Source of the DNA: Halotia branconii CENA392
Lineage (GTDB): Bacteria > Cyanobacteriota > Cyanobacteriia > Cyanobacteriales > Nostocaceae
Direction of reading: 5' to 3'
Length of the DNA stretch: 64,000 nucleotides
Assembly: GCF_029953635.1 (NCBI RefSeq)
Contig: NZ_CP124543.1
Coordinates: 4,443,455-4,507,454 of the forward strand
Positions 1 through 8,957 of the stretch are shown one piece after another (the stretch's first letter is position 1; each line of letters opens with the position of its first letter). The translations under genes and the position numbers were made by a program. Below the pieces are notes generated by a model that saw only the letters and a program-made list of their open reading frames with translations, was not told the DNA's origin and did not search any database.

Positions 1-271
1 AGTCAATCTTCAATCGTCAATCGTCAATGATTATTGAGAAATATAGCGCTTCTCGGTTGTATGCAAACACTCCAGTAATCAAAAGGGGCTAGGAACTAGA
101 GGCTAGGGGCTAGAAGAAGCAGAGGAGCAGGGAGACAAGGAGAGAAGTGCGGTCTTGGGGTCTCCCCAAGTGGAGCAACTTCGGGAGAAAGAGGTAATTC
201 CTCTTCATCTTCTCTGCACCCCGCACCCTGCCCCCCTGCCTCTTTCCAATGCTCCTTTCTAAGTTTTTACG
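1..271. repeat. Intergenic stretch made of dispersed repeats
   Basis: No gene is visible. The stretch opens with a short imperfect tandem (units like TCAATCGTCAA). From about 42 to 115 it carries an end of the TATAGCGCTTCTC repeat family, also seen at 16098-16206 and 22111-22180; only one terminus is present here. From about 137 to 250 it holds the C/G-rich dispersed repeat with GCGGTCTTGGGGTCTCCCC and CCAAGTGGAGCAACTT, which recurs in many other intergenic gaps of this window. The distal end of the minus-strand ycf46 gene lies immediately to the right. Confidence 0.7.
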
Positions 272-1783
272 TTAGCGTAGCTTACCAAAAGTATCGCTCA
301 AAGGAGTCTGTCTAGATGCCATGCGCGCTCTACCAGCCGCAGCCCATTCTTGTAGTTGCTGAATTTGCTCAACGGCAGTTCGGGCTAAGGGTATAATTTG
401 ACTCGCAGCTTCTAAAACGTCGTCGGTAGTAAAATCACGGTTTTGGCTAAATCCAATATGCATCGCTTCAATTAAAGTTTGCTCGATTTCTGCTCCAGAA
501 AAATCAGGTGTTTCATAAGCTAGTCTGTCGATGTCATAGCTTTTTAAATTATGGGGGCGCAGTCGGGATAAATGTACATTAAAAATGGCTTTTCTCTCTT
601 CTTGGGTAGGCAAACCGACAAAGAAAATCTCATCAAATCGCCCTTTGCGGAGCATTTCCGGTGGTAGGGCTTGGATGTCGTTAGCAGTAGACACAACAAA
701 CACAGGTGAGGTTTTTTCAGCTAACCAAGTAATAAAGGTACCAAAGACACGACTCGTAGTACCTGCATCACCTTTACTACCAAGTCCCGAAAAAGCTTTA
801 TCAATTTCATCAATCCACAGTACACAAGGAGCGAGGGCTTCTGCTACCTGAATCATTTGGCGGGTGCGGGATTCTGATTCACCCACTAAACCACCAAATA
901 AACGCCCGACATCTAAGCGCAATAAAGGTAAATGCCAGTGATGAGCGATCGCTTTTGCTGTTAAAGATTTGCCAGTACCTTGAATCCCCACTAACATCAA
1001 TCCGCGGGGGTGTGGTAATCCGTACTGTCTGGCTCGATCTGTAAATGAGCCTCCCCGACGAAGTAGCCAATCTTTAAGGTTATCAAGTCCGCCAATATCG
1101 GAAATTTGCTCAGTGGCAGGATAAAAGTCCAGGATTTGGGTTTGGCGGATGGTTTGGCGTTTTTCTTCCAAAACGAGATCAACGTCCTCTGGTTGCAATT
1201 CGCCGTGGGTAGCGATCGCTCTCGCCAAAACCCGCCGAATCCTTTCCATTGAAAGCCCTTGACAAGAACGCACCAAGTCATCTAAAACTTTCACAGAAAG
1301 AGAGTTACCAGTGCTTTGTAGTAAGCGTTCCACCTCAATTTTAATTTCTGGAGCAGCTGGTAAAGGAAATTCAACCACTGTCAAAACTTCGGTCAAATCG
1401 TCAGGAATGGCGATGCGTGGCGATAATAGTACAATATTTTTTGGTTGCGACTTCAAAAGTCGAGTTAGATTGCGGAGTTTGCGGGCGATCGCCACATCTT
1501 CTAAAAAACGATGATAGTCTCGTAGAATTAATACTGCTGATGCCGAAGCGGGTAATTTTTCGATAAATTCCAAAGCTTGCAGCGGGTTACGCCGCCCAAA
1601 TCCTGCATCATTAAGGTTTCCCTGGTAGCCATCGACAAAATCCCAAGTATACACAGGCCGATTACCTTGGTTAGCGGCTTCTTCTCGAATCGCTGCTTCT
1701 ACCCGTTCTTCTTCATAAGTGGGAATATAAATTAAAGGATAACGGGCGCGTAATAGCAGTTTAAATTCTTCACGAAAGTTCAT
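272..1783 (-). CDS. ycf46: Ycf46-like AAA+ ATPase
   Basis: This 503-residue protein belongs to the cyanobacterial/plastid Ycf46 group of AAA ATPases. The first ~215 residues form the family-specific N-terminal domain; the AAA module follows. Visible motifs are Walker A GIQGTGKS (about 266-273), Walker B VLWIDEID (about 321-328), and an arginine-finger region RKGRFDE (about 379-385). A C-terminal lid helix bundle completes it. Length is normal for the family. The ATG start comes right after an AT-rich upstream stretch. The molecular role of Ycf46 is poorly defined; cyanobacterial homologues have been linked to inorganic-carbon and photosynthesis regulation. No operon partner is visible, since both flanks are repeat-filled gaps. 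Confidence 0.93.
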   Translation of the reverse strand: MNFREEFKLLLRARYPLIYIPTYEEERVEAAIREEAANQGNRPVYTWDFVDGYQGNLNDAGFGRRNPLQALEFIEKLPASASAVLILRDYHRFLEDVAIARKLRNLTRLLKSQPKNIVLLSPRIAIPDDLTEVLTVVEFPLPAAPEIKIEVERLLQSTGNSLSVKVLDDLVRSCQGLSMERIRRVLARAIATHGELQPEDVDLVLEEKRQTIRQTQILDFYPATEQISDIGGLDNLKDWLLRRGGSFTDRARQYGLPHPRGLMLVGIQGTGKSLTAKAIAHHWHLPLLRLDVGRLFGGLVGESESRTRQMIQVAEALAPCVLWIDEIDKAFSGLGSKGDAGTTSRVFGTFITWLAEKTSPVFVVSTANDIQALPPEMLRKGRFDEIFFVGLPTQEERKAIFNVHLSRLRPHNLKSYDIDRLAYETPDFSGAEIEQTLIEAMHIGFSQNRDFTTDDVLEAASQIIPLARTAVEQIQQLQEWAAAGRARMASRQTPLSDTFGKLR

Positions 1784-2348
1784 ATATAGCTGTGGTTATT
1801 AGTTCTTTTATCATTGTTCAGGTTTGTATTGTGTCTTACAACTAAAAACTAATATATTCTCGTTCAATAAGGATTTGGGCATGGGGCATGAAGAAGAGAA
1901 TTGGGGCACAAGAGAAGTGCGGTCTTGGGGAGCCAGTCCGCCCTTGCGGTTTCCCGACTTGAAGGAACTGGCGTGTCTCCCCCTCCGGGTGACGCTCGCA
2001 AGCTCGCTATCGCTACGCTAACGGCAGTCCAACGCCAGTCGCTCCTGGGGAGCCACTGCGTTGCGGGGGTTCCCCCCGAGTCCCGCAAGTGGCATGGAAA
2101 CCCCCATGATCGCGCTGGCTCCTCTTTGTTGGAACAACTTTCTGCGGGCAGCCTCACCAAGTGGAGCAACTTTGGGGTGCGGGGTGCAGAGGGGATAAAG
2201 AAGAATTGGGGACAAGGAGAATTGGAGAACTGGGGAAACAAATGTCTCCTTATCTGCCTATCCCCTTGTCTCCCTGTCTTCCTCTGCCCCCTGCTCCCTG
2301 CTCCCCTGCGGTTTTATTCTTCCGTCAATAGATCTCAACTTATAGTAA
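1784..2348. repeat. Long mosaic of C/G-rich dispersed repeats
   Basis: No credible gene lies here, although open frames exist on both strands because the repeat has few stop codons. The mosaic includes GGGCATGGGGCATG runs, GCGGTCTTGGGGAGCCAG, a block with CGCTCGCAAGCTCGCTATCGC, inverted copies of CCAAGTGGAGCAACTTT, and a tail of CCCTGCTCCCTGCTCCCCTG. Related pieces occur at 137-250, 8735-8955, 12720-12845, 18099-18310, 42777-42915, 48150-48245, 53527-53570 and inside 57027-57238. GC content is clearly above that of neighbouring genes. Confidence 0.75.
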
Positions 2349-2404
2349 TAATATCATGTCCGGATAATCGCTTACGATAAAAGCAGGGAGCGCAAAGATG
2401 AGTC

Positions 2405-3465
2405 ATGCCAAAACGAATTAGTGTAGCCAAACATTTAAGTATTGAAGAGCTAGAAAAACGTTATCGTCAAGCTAAAGATGGCATAGAAAGCCGTCAGTAC
2501 CAGATTATTTGGTTAGTAGCACAAGGTAAAAAAACGGAAGAAGTAGAGGAAATAACAGGCTACAGCAAAACATGGATATACGGATTGGTAAAAAGATACA
2601 ACGAATTTGGAGTGGGATACTTAGGCGATCGCAGGCAGTTAAACCAAGGTAAACAGCCTGTAGTGGATGATATGCAACAAGCACAGTTATGGCAGGCATT
2701 ACAAGAGAAAGCACCAGATGGAGGGCTATGGAACGGTCGAAAGGTAGCAGACTGGCTAACTGAAGTCACAGGAAATCAGATCAGCCGACAGAGGGGATGG
2801 GAGATATTACGGCAGATGACTTTTAGACTCAGAGTACCTCGCCCGTCTCACACTAAAAGCGATCATTTTGAGCAAGAAGCCTGGAAAAAAAACTAGCGAC
2901 ACAAGTAAAACAACTCCAAACTATCTATCCAGATGCAGAAGTTCAGTTGTGGTGTGAAGATGAACATCGTTTAGGACTCAAACCGATTTTGCGACGAGTG
3001 TATGTACCTGAAGGAGAAACACCAATTGCTGATGTCCATTGGCGGTTTAAATGGTTATGGTTGTATGCTTTTGTACATCCCAAAACAGGAGAGAGCTATT
3101 GGTGGATTCTGCCTTACGTGAACACAGAATTGTTTAATCAGGTTTTGGCTGATTTTGCTCGTGAATTTGGATTAGGTAAAAATAAACACATTTTATTAGC
3201 TGTTGACCGTGCTGGCTGGCATACCAGTAAAAATTTACAGATTCCTGAAGGACTACATTTAACATTTTTGCCTTCTCACTCACCTGAGTTACAGCCGGCA
3301 GAAAGGTTGTGGACTTTGGTGGACGAACCAATCGCTAATCAATCGTTTAACTCACTCAATGATTTGGAGAATATTTTATTTCATCGCTGTCAGTCTTTAC
3401 TTCAACAGCAAGATTTAATTCGTGGGTTAACTGGTTTTCATTGGTGGCTTCAGATTGGAGTTTAA
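2405..3465 (+). CDS. IS630-family transposase, two frames joined by a probable -1 frameshift
   Basis: The first frame (2405-2896) encodes 163 residues with an N-terminal helix-turn-helix domain of IS630 type (ITGYSKTWIYGLVKRYNEF) and stops at TAG just after a run of eight A. The second frame (2947-3465 from its first ATG, but open upstream to the A run) encodes the DDE domain: CEDEHRLGLK (first D), LLAVDRAGWHTS (second D), and SPELQPAERLWTLVDE (final E). A slip back by one base on A AAA AAC at 2887-2893 continues as KKKLATQVKQLQ and joins the frames without gap. This is either programmed frameshifting, known in several IS families, or a plain frameshift mutation. The complete catalytic triad argues for function. 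Confidence 0.85.
2885..2893 (+). other. Candidate -1 ribosomal frameshift site (A8C)
   Basis: Eight A followed by C lie at 2885-2893 in the transposase, with the zero-frame stop TAG immediately after. The heptamer A AAA AAC fits the slippery pattern X XXY YYZ. Shifting by -1 here restores the full IS630 transposase. I did not identify a clear downstream stem-loop by eye. Confidence 0.6.
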
Positions 3466-3596
3466 TCGTAAGTGATTATCCGGACATGATATAATCAGCT
3501 CACCACATAAACAACTTTTGGAAATATTTCAGGAAAGTTGTCAACGCAACTTGAAGTAGAGCTTAAATTAAATTATGTTTTTATCAAGCAAATAAA

Positions 3597-4049
3597 ATGG
3601 CAGAAAATAACTCACAACCCCAAAACACTGGAGGAATGTCCCTAAACATTGGTGGTGGTCAATTTTCAGGTGTTCAAGTTGGCCAAGCGGCTGGCGATAT
3701 CACCCAAAATCAGCAAAATACTCAAGGTGGGACTGAAAAACAATTGACCTTACCTGAAGTTGCGGAATTAATGGCACAAATTGAATCTATATTTCGTAAT
3801 TCAGATTTACCAGAAGACCAAAAAAAACAAGCACTAAAACATCTCGATTACGCAACCGACGCAGTGAAAGAAAAAGAACCAGACAAAAACACTGCGGTCA
3901 CAAGTTTGCAAAAAGCTAGCAAAGTCCTCAAAGAAGCGAACGAAACGTTTAATGCTGGACAAGGAATTTGGCAAAAATTAGAGCCAATTGCCAAACAATT
4001 AGCTCCTTGGTTAGGAGTTGCAGTTAAAAGTCTTTTACTTTTTACATAA
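3597..4049 (+). CDS. Small partner protein with RHIM/PP-like amyloid motif
   Basis: This is a 150-residue protein. The N-terminal 45 residues are Gly/Gln/Asn-rich and contain the motif GVQVGQAAGDI (about 25-35), then QNQQN. VQVG matches the RHIM core pattern [I/V]-Q-[I/V/L]-G, and the whole resembles RHIM/PP-type amyloid signalling motifs. Residues ~48-120 form a charged helical domain. The last ~25 residues (KQLAPWLGVAVKSLLLF) are amphipathic to hydrophobic and could insert into membrane. The next gene begins nine bases after the stop and carries the related motif AQIGQAGRDL at its N-terminus. I infer an effector or adaptor activated by templating from that receptor. I do not recognise the helical domain; a cyanobacterial death/TRADD-N-like adaptor fold is possible but unproven. 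Confidence 0.75.
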   Translation: MAENNSQPQNTGGMSLNIGGGQFSGVQVGQAAGDITQNQQNTQGGTEKQLTLPEVAELMAQIESIFRNSDLPEDQKKQALKHLDYATDAVKEKEPDKNTAVTSLQKASKVLKEANETFNAGQGIWQKLEPIAKQLAPWLGVAVKSLLLFT

Positions 4050-4058
4050 TAAAAGGTT

Positions 4059-6188
4059 ATGCATCAAGAACCACAGCCACTTCAAAATTTGAACATTGAT
4101 GGTGCTTTGATTCGAGAAGCTCAAATTGGACAAGCTGGACGTGATTTGCACCAAATCCAGTACCTAACTGTAAACGAAAGCTTCAGCCTAGCTAAACTCA
4201 TAGGTCACAGAGAGGTAAAACCTCCTTCAGGAAAACAAGAGTACCGTTTCCGAGAAGTTATACTTAATAAAGTAAAACAGTACTGGATTAAAGGCGTACT
4301 AGAAAAGTCGCTATATACCAAAGCTTTAATTGATTTGGGACTGGAAGAACGATTAGACGCAGTAAAACATCCCTTGAGCAATGTCCCAGAAATCCCTGAT
4401 GAGTCTGAGCAAATTTTACCTGAAGGTCAAAGTGTCTCTGATGTCTTCAATCAGATGGGAAAAGGACGAACTTTACTGATTTTAGGAGAACCAGGAGCCG
4501 GAAAAACGATCACTCTTTTAAAGTTGGCACAAGAATTAATTACTCGTACCGAACAAGATTTAAGCCAACCTCTCCCAGTAGTGCTGAACTTATCTTCTTG
4601 GGGAAATAAACATCAAACACTTGGCGATTGGCTGATTGAAGAATTGCATAGTATATATCAAGTTTCTCCGGCACTTGGTAAAGTTTGGATTGAAGAGCAA
4701 CAACTATTACTATTACTAGACGGTTTAGATGAGGTAAGAATTGAGCAACGAGAAGCTTGCATTAAAGCCATCAACCAATTTATGCAAGAACATGGACTAA
4801 TTGAAATTGTGGTAACAAGCCGCATTCATGATTATGAAGCTCTTTCTGAACGTTTACAATTGCAAGCTGCTATCTGCATCCAATCTTTGACATCTCAGCA
4901 AGTTGACCAATATTTAGATAGAGCTGGTGAACAACTCGAAGCTGTAAAAACTTTGCTTCAACAAGACACTACGCTGCAAGAGTTAGCCAAGTCTCCCTTA
5001 ACTTTAAATGTTATGACTTTGGCTTATCAAGGTAAGAAACTTGAAGATTTATCCAGTATAGGCTCAAAAGAAGAACGCCGCAAACATTTGTTTGATGCTT
5101 ATATTGAACGGATGTTTAAACGTCGTCAATCTCAGCAAAGATACTCAAAAGTGCAAGCAAGGCGCTGGCTAATTTGGCTAGCACAACAGATGTATCAAAA
5201 GTCTCAAACGGTTTTTGTTATTGAAAGAATACAGCCTTCTTGGTTGTCAAATCGAGTGCCAAAAATATTTTATCAATTGGGAGTTTTTCTATTTGGAGTC
5301 ATAATTTGTGGGTTAATCGGCATTTTTAGCAATTTCATAAGTAAATCACAGTCAATCAATCTGGTATATATTGTTGTAATCACTGTTGTATTAACTGTTT
5401 ACTTAAGTAATACAGAAATTAAGCCAGTTGAAACTTTGAGATGGTCTTGGCAAGAAGCCAGAAAATCTCTGACAAATGGGCTACTAGGGGGCTTATCTCT
5501 GGGACTAATTGTAGGAGTGGGTTTTAAGCTAACGGAACCTCAACCAAATATCATTGATGGTCTAGAATTAGGGTTAATACATGGGCTAACTGGTGGATTA
5601 ATTTTAGGATTATTAGGTGGATTGAGAGGCCCAGAAATAGAGACAAAAACGATTCCTAACCAAGGTATATGGAACTCAGCTAAGAATGCTGTGATAGTAG
5701 GATTACTTGGCGGATTACTTGGCGGATTTTTTGGTGGATTAATTGGTTTGATAATTTTAAATCACCCCTCATGGCTGCAATTAGGGATAGTATTTGGAGT
5801 AGCGTTTGGGCTAGTATTTGGAGGTGGTAAAGCGTGTCTACAACACTTTACCTTACGCCTCATTCTTTACGCCAAGAATTACATACCTCGAAACTATGCC
5901 CGCTTTCTTGAATATGCGACTGAACACATATTTTTACAAAAGGTTGGAGGTAGTTATATTTTTATCCATCGAATGCTGCTAGAGCATTTTGCCCAAATGG
6001 AACCAGTATTTATTCAATTAAACTCACAACCAATTCATCATTCTACTGAATTTCATTCAAATAACAATTCGAGTAGAAATACTTCATCTCAAACTTTAGT
6101 AGAATGTACCAATTGTGGTCTGAATAATCCAGGAAACTTAAATTTTTGTACTAAGTGTGGAAGACGATTAAATCAACCATCTAGCTGA
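4059..6188 (+). CDS. NACHT-family STAND NTPase with RHIM/PP-like N-terminus, membrane domain and zinc ribbon
   Basis: The 709-residue protein has, in order: an N-terminal motif EAQIGQAGRDLHQIQ (about 20-34) matching the upstream gene's VQVGQAAGDI; a linker; a NACHT NTPase with Walker A GEPGAGKT (143-150) and Walker B LLLLLDGLDEV (216-226), followed by VVTSR; an ARC-like helical region; a multi-pass membrane domain from about residue 390 to 610 rich in glycine-zipper patterns (GLLGGLLGGFFGGLIG); and a C-terminal zinc ribbon with paired CxxC knuckles (CTNCG, then CTKCG near 698). No TPR, WD40 or LRR sensor is present, so sensing may use the membrane or ribbon domain. It probably forms an operon with 3597-4049. 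A cell-death or defence role is inference. Confidence 0.85.
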   Translation: MHQEPQPLQNLNIDGALIREAQIGQAGRDLHQIQYLTVNESFSLAKLIGHREVKPPSGKQEYRFREVILNKVKQYWIKGVLEKSLYTKALIDLGLEERLDAVKHPLSNVPEIPDESEQILPEGQSVSDVFNQMGKGRTLLILGEPGAGKTITLLKLAQELITRTEQDLSQPLPVVLNLSSWGNKHQTLGDWLIEELHSIYQVSPALGKVWIEEQQLLLLLDGLDEVRIEQREACIKAINQFMQEHGLIEIVVTSRIHDYEALSERLQLQAAICIQSLTSQQVDQYLDRAGEQLEAVKTLLQQDTTLQELAKSPLTLNVMTLAYQGKKLEDLSSIGSKEERRKHLFDAYIERMFKRRQSQQRYSKVQARRWLIWLAQQMYQKSQTVFVIERIQPSWLSNRVPKIFYQLGVFLFGVIICGLIGIFSNFISKSQSINLVYIVVITVVLTVYLSNTEIKPVETLRWSWQEARKSLTNGLLGGLSLGLIVGVGFKLTEPQPNIIDGLELGLIHGLTGGLILGLLGGLRGPEIETKTIPNQGIWNSAKNAVIVGLLGGLLGGFFGGLIGLIILNHPSWLQLGIVFGVAFGLVFGGGKACLQHFTLRLILYAKNYIPRNYARFLEYATEHIFLQKVGGSYIFIHRMLLEHFAQMEPVFIQLNSQPIHHSTEFHSNNNSSRNTSSQTLVECTNCGLNNPGNLNFCTKCGRRLNQPSS

Positions 6189-6218
6189 GACTAAATCAAG
6201 AAAGTGAAAGCAATTTGT

Positions 6219-6725
6219 CTATCCCGGAAGTTGCTTTTTCAAAGCTTCTAAAGAAGCCCAGCGGTTATCAACTGGCTGATTTGAACCATTACCACTATTG
6301 CTAATGATACCAGGGCAATTGCGATCGCACAGCTGGCGCTGGGGTATTGCTAGACACATTTGCTCATACAGCCATTCACTGGGATAAAAATAACCATCAG
6401 GCGGTAGAGTTTCTATCAAGTCTTCTACAGCCACTTCCCTCTCTAAGGGCAAGTCTTCCACTTGATTAGCAGTTTCGTCTAACCAGATGATTTCTTGGGT
6501 ATCAACCCCCAAACGCTGGTTATACTGCTGCAAACAGCGGTTGCAGGTACAAGTAATAATTGCCTCTGCTTGACCGGAAACTTCCAGGTAGTTGCCATGA
6601 TGCTGCACACGAACATGACCGCGAACTGGTGTCAACGTCTCTAGACCAGGCAGAAACTCTTTAACCTGAACTTCCTCTGTTCGCTCCGATGCTCTAGTTA
6701 GCTGCGGAATATAAATTGCGTCCAT
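6219..6725 (-). CDS. YceD/DUF177 family protein
   Basis: This 168-residue protein is of the YceD (DUF177) family, linked to large-subunit ribosomal RNA accumulation in bacteria and to plastid 23S processing in plants. The family-typical paired cysteines TCTCNRCLQQY are present (about residues 58-68), with further cysteines in LCDRNCPGI near the C-terminus that could complete a metal site. It is the last gene of the minus-strand cluster rpmH-rnpA-PH-yidC-R3H-yceD, about 215 bp after the R3H gene. The ATG start is well placed. Its position next to RNA-processing and membrane-insertion genes fits a ribosome-biogenesis role. Confidence 0.85.
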   Translation of the reverse strand: MDAIYIPQLTRASERTEEVQVKEFLPGLETLTPVRGHVRVQHHGNYLEVSGQAEAIITCTCNRCLQQYNQRLGVDTQEIIWLDETANQVEDLPLEREVAVEDLIETLPPDGYFYPSEWLYEQMCLAIPQRQLCDRNCPGIISNSGNGSNQPVDNRWASLEALKKQLPG

Positions 6726-6940
6726 AGGATTAGTGATATATCTTCACGAAAAATATATGTGAGTTATCAGCAATTCTACTGATACTACATTTTTAGTTTA
6801 TCTCTTTAGGAATAAGAGAAATCTTGAAATTACAGCAGATTGCACAGGCATGAGGTACAAACTTTCAAAAAAAGCATATATTAAGGGAGTTTCACCCCTG
6901 TTCCTCGTTCCCTATATGGTTATGAATTTTCAATTAACTC

Positions 6941-7474
6941 CTAACTTCCAACTTCTCCCAAATCAGCCGGACGAACAACCAAATGACGATGTGGCTCTTT
7001 ACCTCGGCTGAAGGTTTCCAAATCTCCTAAATCCTTTAAGAAGGTGTGGACTTGACGACGCTCAGCTGAACTAAGGGATTTAATTTCTACTTCTTGACCA
7101 GTAGAACGTACTTCATCGGCTGCGGCTTCTGCCATTGCCTTAATTTCCGCTTGTCTTTTGACACGGTAGCCATTTAACTCAATGGTATAAGAGGCTTGCC
7201 CCTCTTGCGGTTGATTCAGATTAAGAACTGAATTAGCTAGATACTGCATTGCATCCAGTACAGAACCATTAGGGCCAATCAGAACTTGAATTTCTTTTGG
7301 TGTCAGGTTGGTTTCATCAATCGTTAACCAGTAATTATCTGGTTCTGAAGCATCACTTTCTTGAAGTAAGGCAGTTGCTAAATTACCCTGAATTTCAGCA
7401 GGTACTCCTGTTAGTTGCAGCAGGGTTTTTAACCACTGCTGCCCTCTTTGCATGGGACTGTCGAGCATTATCAA
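6941..7474 (-). CDS. Jag/KhpB-type R3H RNA-binding protein
   Basis: The 177-residue protein matches the KH-R3H (Jag/KhpB/SpoIIIJ-associated) family. A KH-like part contains [20 protein letters not shown] (about 62-81), where IGPNG resembles the GxxG loop. The R3H domain ends in [15 protein letters not shown] with arginine and histidine in the expected order, followed by [14 protein letters not shown]. The gene begins inside the 3' end of yidC (4-base ATGA-type overlap), the classical yidC-jag arrangement, which implies translational coupling. It binds RNA in relatives, where it affects cell shape and division; the cyanobacterial role is not known to me. Confidence 0.88.
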   Translation of the reverse strand: MIMLDSPMQRGQQWLKTLLQLTGVPAEIQGNLATALLQESDASEPDNYWLTIDETNLTPKEIQVLIGPNGSVLDAMQYLANSVLNLNQPQEGQASYTIELNGYRVKRQAEIKAMAEAAADEVRSTGQEVEIKSLSSAERRQVHTFLKDLGDLETFSRGKEPHRHLVVRPADLGEVGS

Positions 7475-8622
7475 CCTGTAGTCTTTTTCTTAGAACTTTT
7501 TGGCTCAAAAGGTAATGTCTTTTGTTCTGCCGCTGCTGCTTCTTTTTCTTTCTCTTGAGTGGCTACAATTTTTTGTAGTTCCTCTGATAGTGGTTCACGC
7601 GAGAGGATATAAGTTTGTATTGTTTGGAAAATATTCCCAATTACCATATACATCAACACCCCGGCTGGTAGAGGGAAGAACAAAAACATCCCCGAAAATA
7701 TAACTGGGGTAATTTTGTTTACTGTCTCCTGCTGCGGGTTACCACCACTGGAATTTTGCCCAGAAAGTAGTTGACTAACATAAAGGCTAATCCCAAAAAA
7801 GACAATCATAGAGACAATATCCCAATGAATTGCACCGTCGGGATCTATAGCACCAACTCTACCTAAGGCATCAATGAAGAGAAATCCTTTATCTGCTGCC
7901 AATCCAGGAATTGTGCCTTGAATTGTGACATCTCCTGGTTGTAGAGCTTCTATGTTGCCCTCAGCATCGATTTTGACCCTATCTTCCCCTTTGATGACTT
8001 TCCATTGAGGAATTAGCTTGTTTTCTGGGTGTTCAGCTAATAAAACCTGAAATGGTTTACCCTCAAGAGTTTGATATTGTATTTTGGTTGTTTCTCCCAC
8101 TGCTAATTTGTTACCACTAGGGAGAATCGCTGTAATTCGAGCATGTTCTCCATCAGCAACATAGATGTTTTGGGGAGAAGTAGCAAAAGCTTGGGGTTGG
8201 ATTCGTTCGATTTGTTCAGATGGAAGAACTTGCAGGTTAACAGAGTAGTTCACTCCAGCAAAAGGTGAACCCCGCAAAGTCGCAAATAATGCTAGCAAGA
8301 CTGGCATTTGTAATAGCAGTGGTAAACATCCTGCTAGGGGGTTGCCAAATTCTTTTTGAACATTGACCATTTCCTCCTGCTGCTTTTGCGGTTCGTCTTT
8401 ATAACGCTCTTTGATTTCTGCCATCCGCTTCTGCATTAAAGGTTGCACAACTCGCATCCGCCGCATACTGCGAATTGAGCCAGCACTCAGGGGATAGAGC
8501 GCAAAGCGGATTATCAATGTCAAGGCAACGATCGCCAATCCATAGCTAGGCACAATACCATAGAAAAAATCTATGATTGGCAGCATTACGTTGTTTGAGA
8601 GAAACCCGATACCAAAATCCAT
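7471..8622 (-). CDS. yidC: YidC/Oxa1/Alb3 membrane protein insertase
   Basis: This inserts membrane proteins, including thylakoid and photosystem subunits. The Oxa1-type core is clear: [19 protein letters not shown] with the conserved arginine in the hydrophilic groove, then the coiled-coil hairpin ([20 protein letters not shown]), the second helix [19 protein letters not shown], and later helices up to [20 protein letters not shown] periplasmic/lumenal insert of about 130 residues separates the helices, as in other cyanobacteria. The C-terminus is basic. I chose the ATG at 8622 ([15 protein letters not shown]), the usual family start, over an upstream TTG at 8682. It lies between the PH-domain gene and the R3H gene in the conserved cluster. 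Confidence 0.93.
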   Translation of the reverse strand: MDFGIGFLSNNVMLPIIDFFYGIVPSYGLAIVALTLIIRFALYPLSAGSIRSMRRMRVVQPLMQKRMAEIKERYKDEPQKQQEEMVNVQKEFGNPLAGCLPLLLQMPVLLALFATLRGSPFAGVNYSVNLQVLPSEQIERIQPQAFATSPQNIYVADGEHARITAILPSGNKLAVGETTKIQYQTLEGKPFQVLLAEHPENKLIPQWKVIKGEDRVKIDAEGNIEALQPGDVTIQGTIPGLAADKGFLFIDALGRVGAIDPDGAIHWDIVSMIVFFGISLYVSQLLSGQNSSGGNPQQETVNKITPVIFSGMFLFFPLPAGVLMYMVIGNIFQTIQTYILSREPLSEELQKIVATQEKEKEAAAAEQKTLPFEPKSSKKKTTG

Positions 8623-8734
8623 TATTCTGAATCCAACCTGAGGTACTGTAAATTCAACTGAATCTAATTTATCTAAAATCAAGATTCGTCTGCGACTATC
8701 CTACGCTACGGATAGCCGCACATTCAAATAAAAT

Positions 8735-8955
8735 TGGGCATGGGGCATGGGAAAGAGGCAGAGGGGCAGGGTGCGGGGTGCAAGGGGGAAGAAAAATTAC
8801 ATCTTTCTCCCGAAGTTGCTCCACTTGGTGAGGAAGTTCAAGTCTTGGCGGTTCCCGTCGAGTTGAAACTTCCGAACCCGGAGGGGGAGACCCCAAGACC
8901 GCACTTCTCTCCTTGTCTCCCTGCTCCCCTGTTTCTTCAGCTTTCCTGCCTCCCC
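8735..8955. repeat. C/G-rich dispersed repeat in the yidC-PH gene gap
   Basis: The gap between yidC and the PH-domain gene is filled with the window's common repeat. It has GGGCATGGGGCATGG, GCAGGGTGCGGGGTGCAAGG, then CCGAAGTTGCTCCACTTGG, and later the inverse GACCCCAAGACCGCACTTCT followed by CCCTGCTCCCCTG. The opposed CCACTTGG and CCCCAAGACC segments make it partly palindromic. No coding content is visible. Confidence 0.7.
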
Positions 8956-8957
8956 TG

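Larger units (their letters stand above)
2354..3489 (+). mobile_element. IS630-family insertion sequence (~1136 bp)
   Basis: The ends carry near-perfect terminal inverted repeats. The left copy spans about 2351-2378 and the right about 3465-3492; they match at 27 of 28 positions, reading TCATGTCCGGATAATC inward. Taking TA as the duplicated target, as is usual for IS630/Tc1-mariner elements, TA lies at 2352-2353 and 3490-3491, so the element proper is about 2354-3489. It contains one transposase in two overlapping frames. The near-identical ends suggest a recent or still active copy. It sits about 100 bp upstream of the receptor locus at 3597-6188 and might affect its promoter. Confidence 0.9.

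Noticed and set aside
1864-2380. Overlapping open frames on both strands (65-159 codons)
   Set aside because: They run through the C/G-rich dispersed repeat, have Pro/Cys/Ser-rich low-complexity translations and no ribosome-binding site; similar frames appear wherever the repeat occurs.
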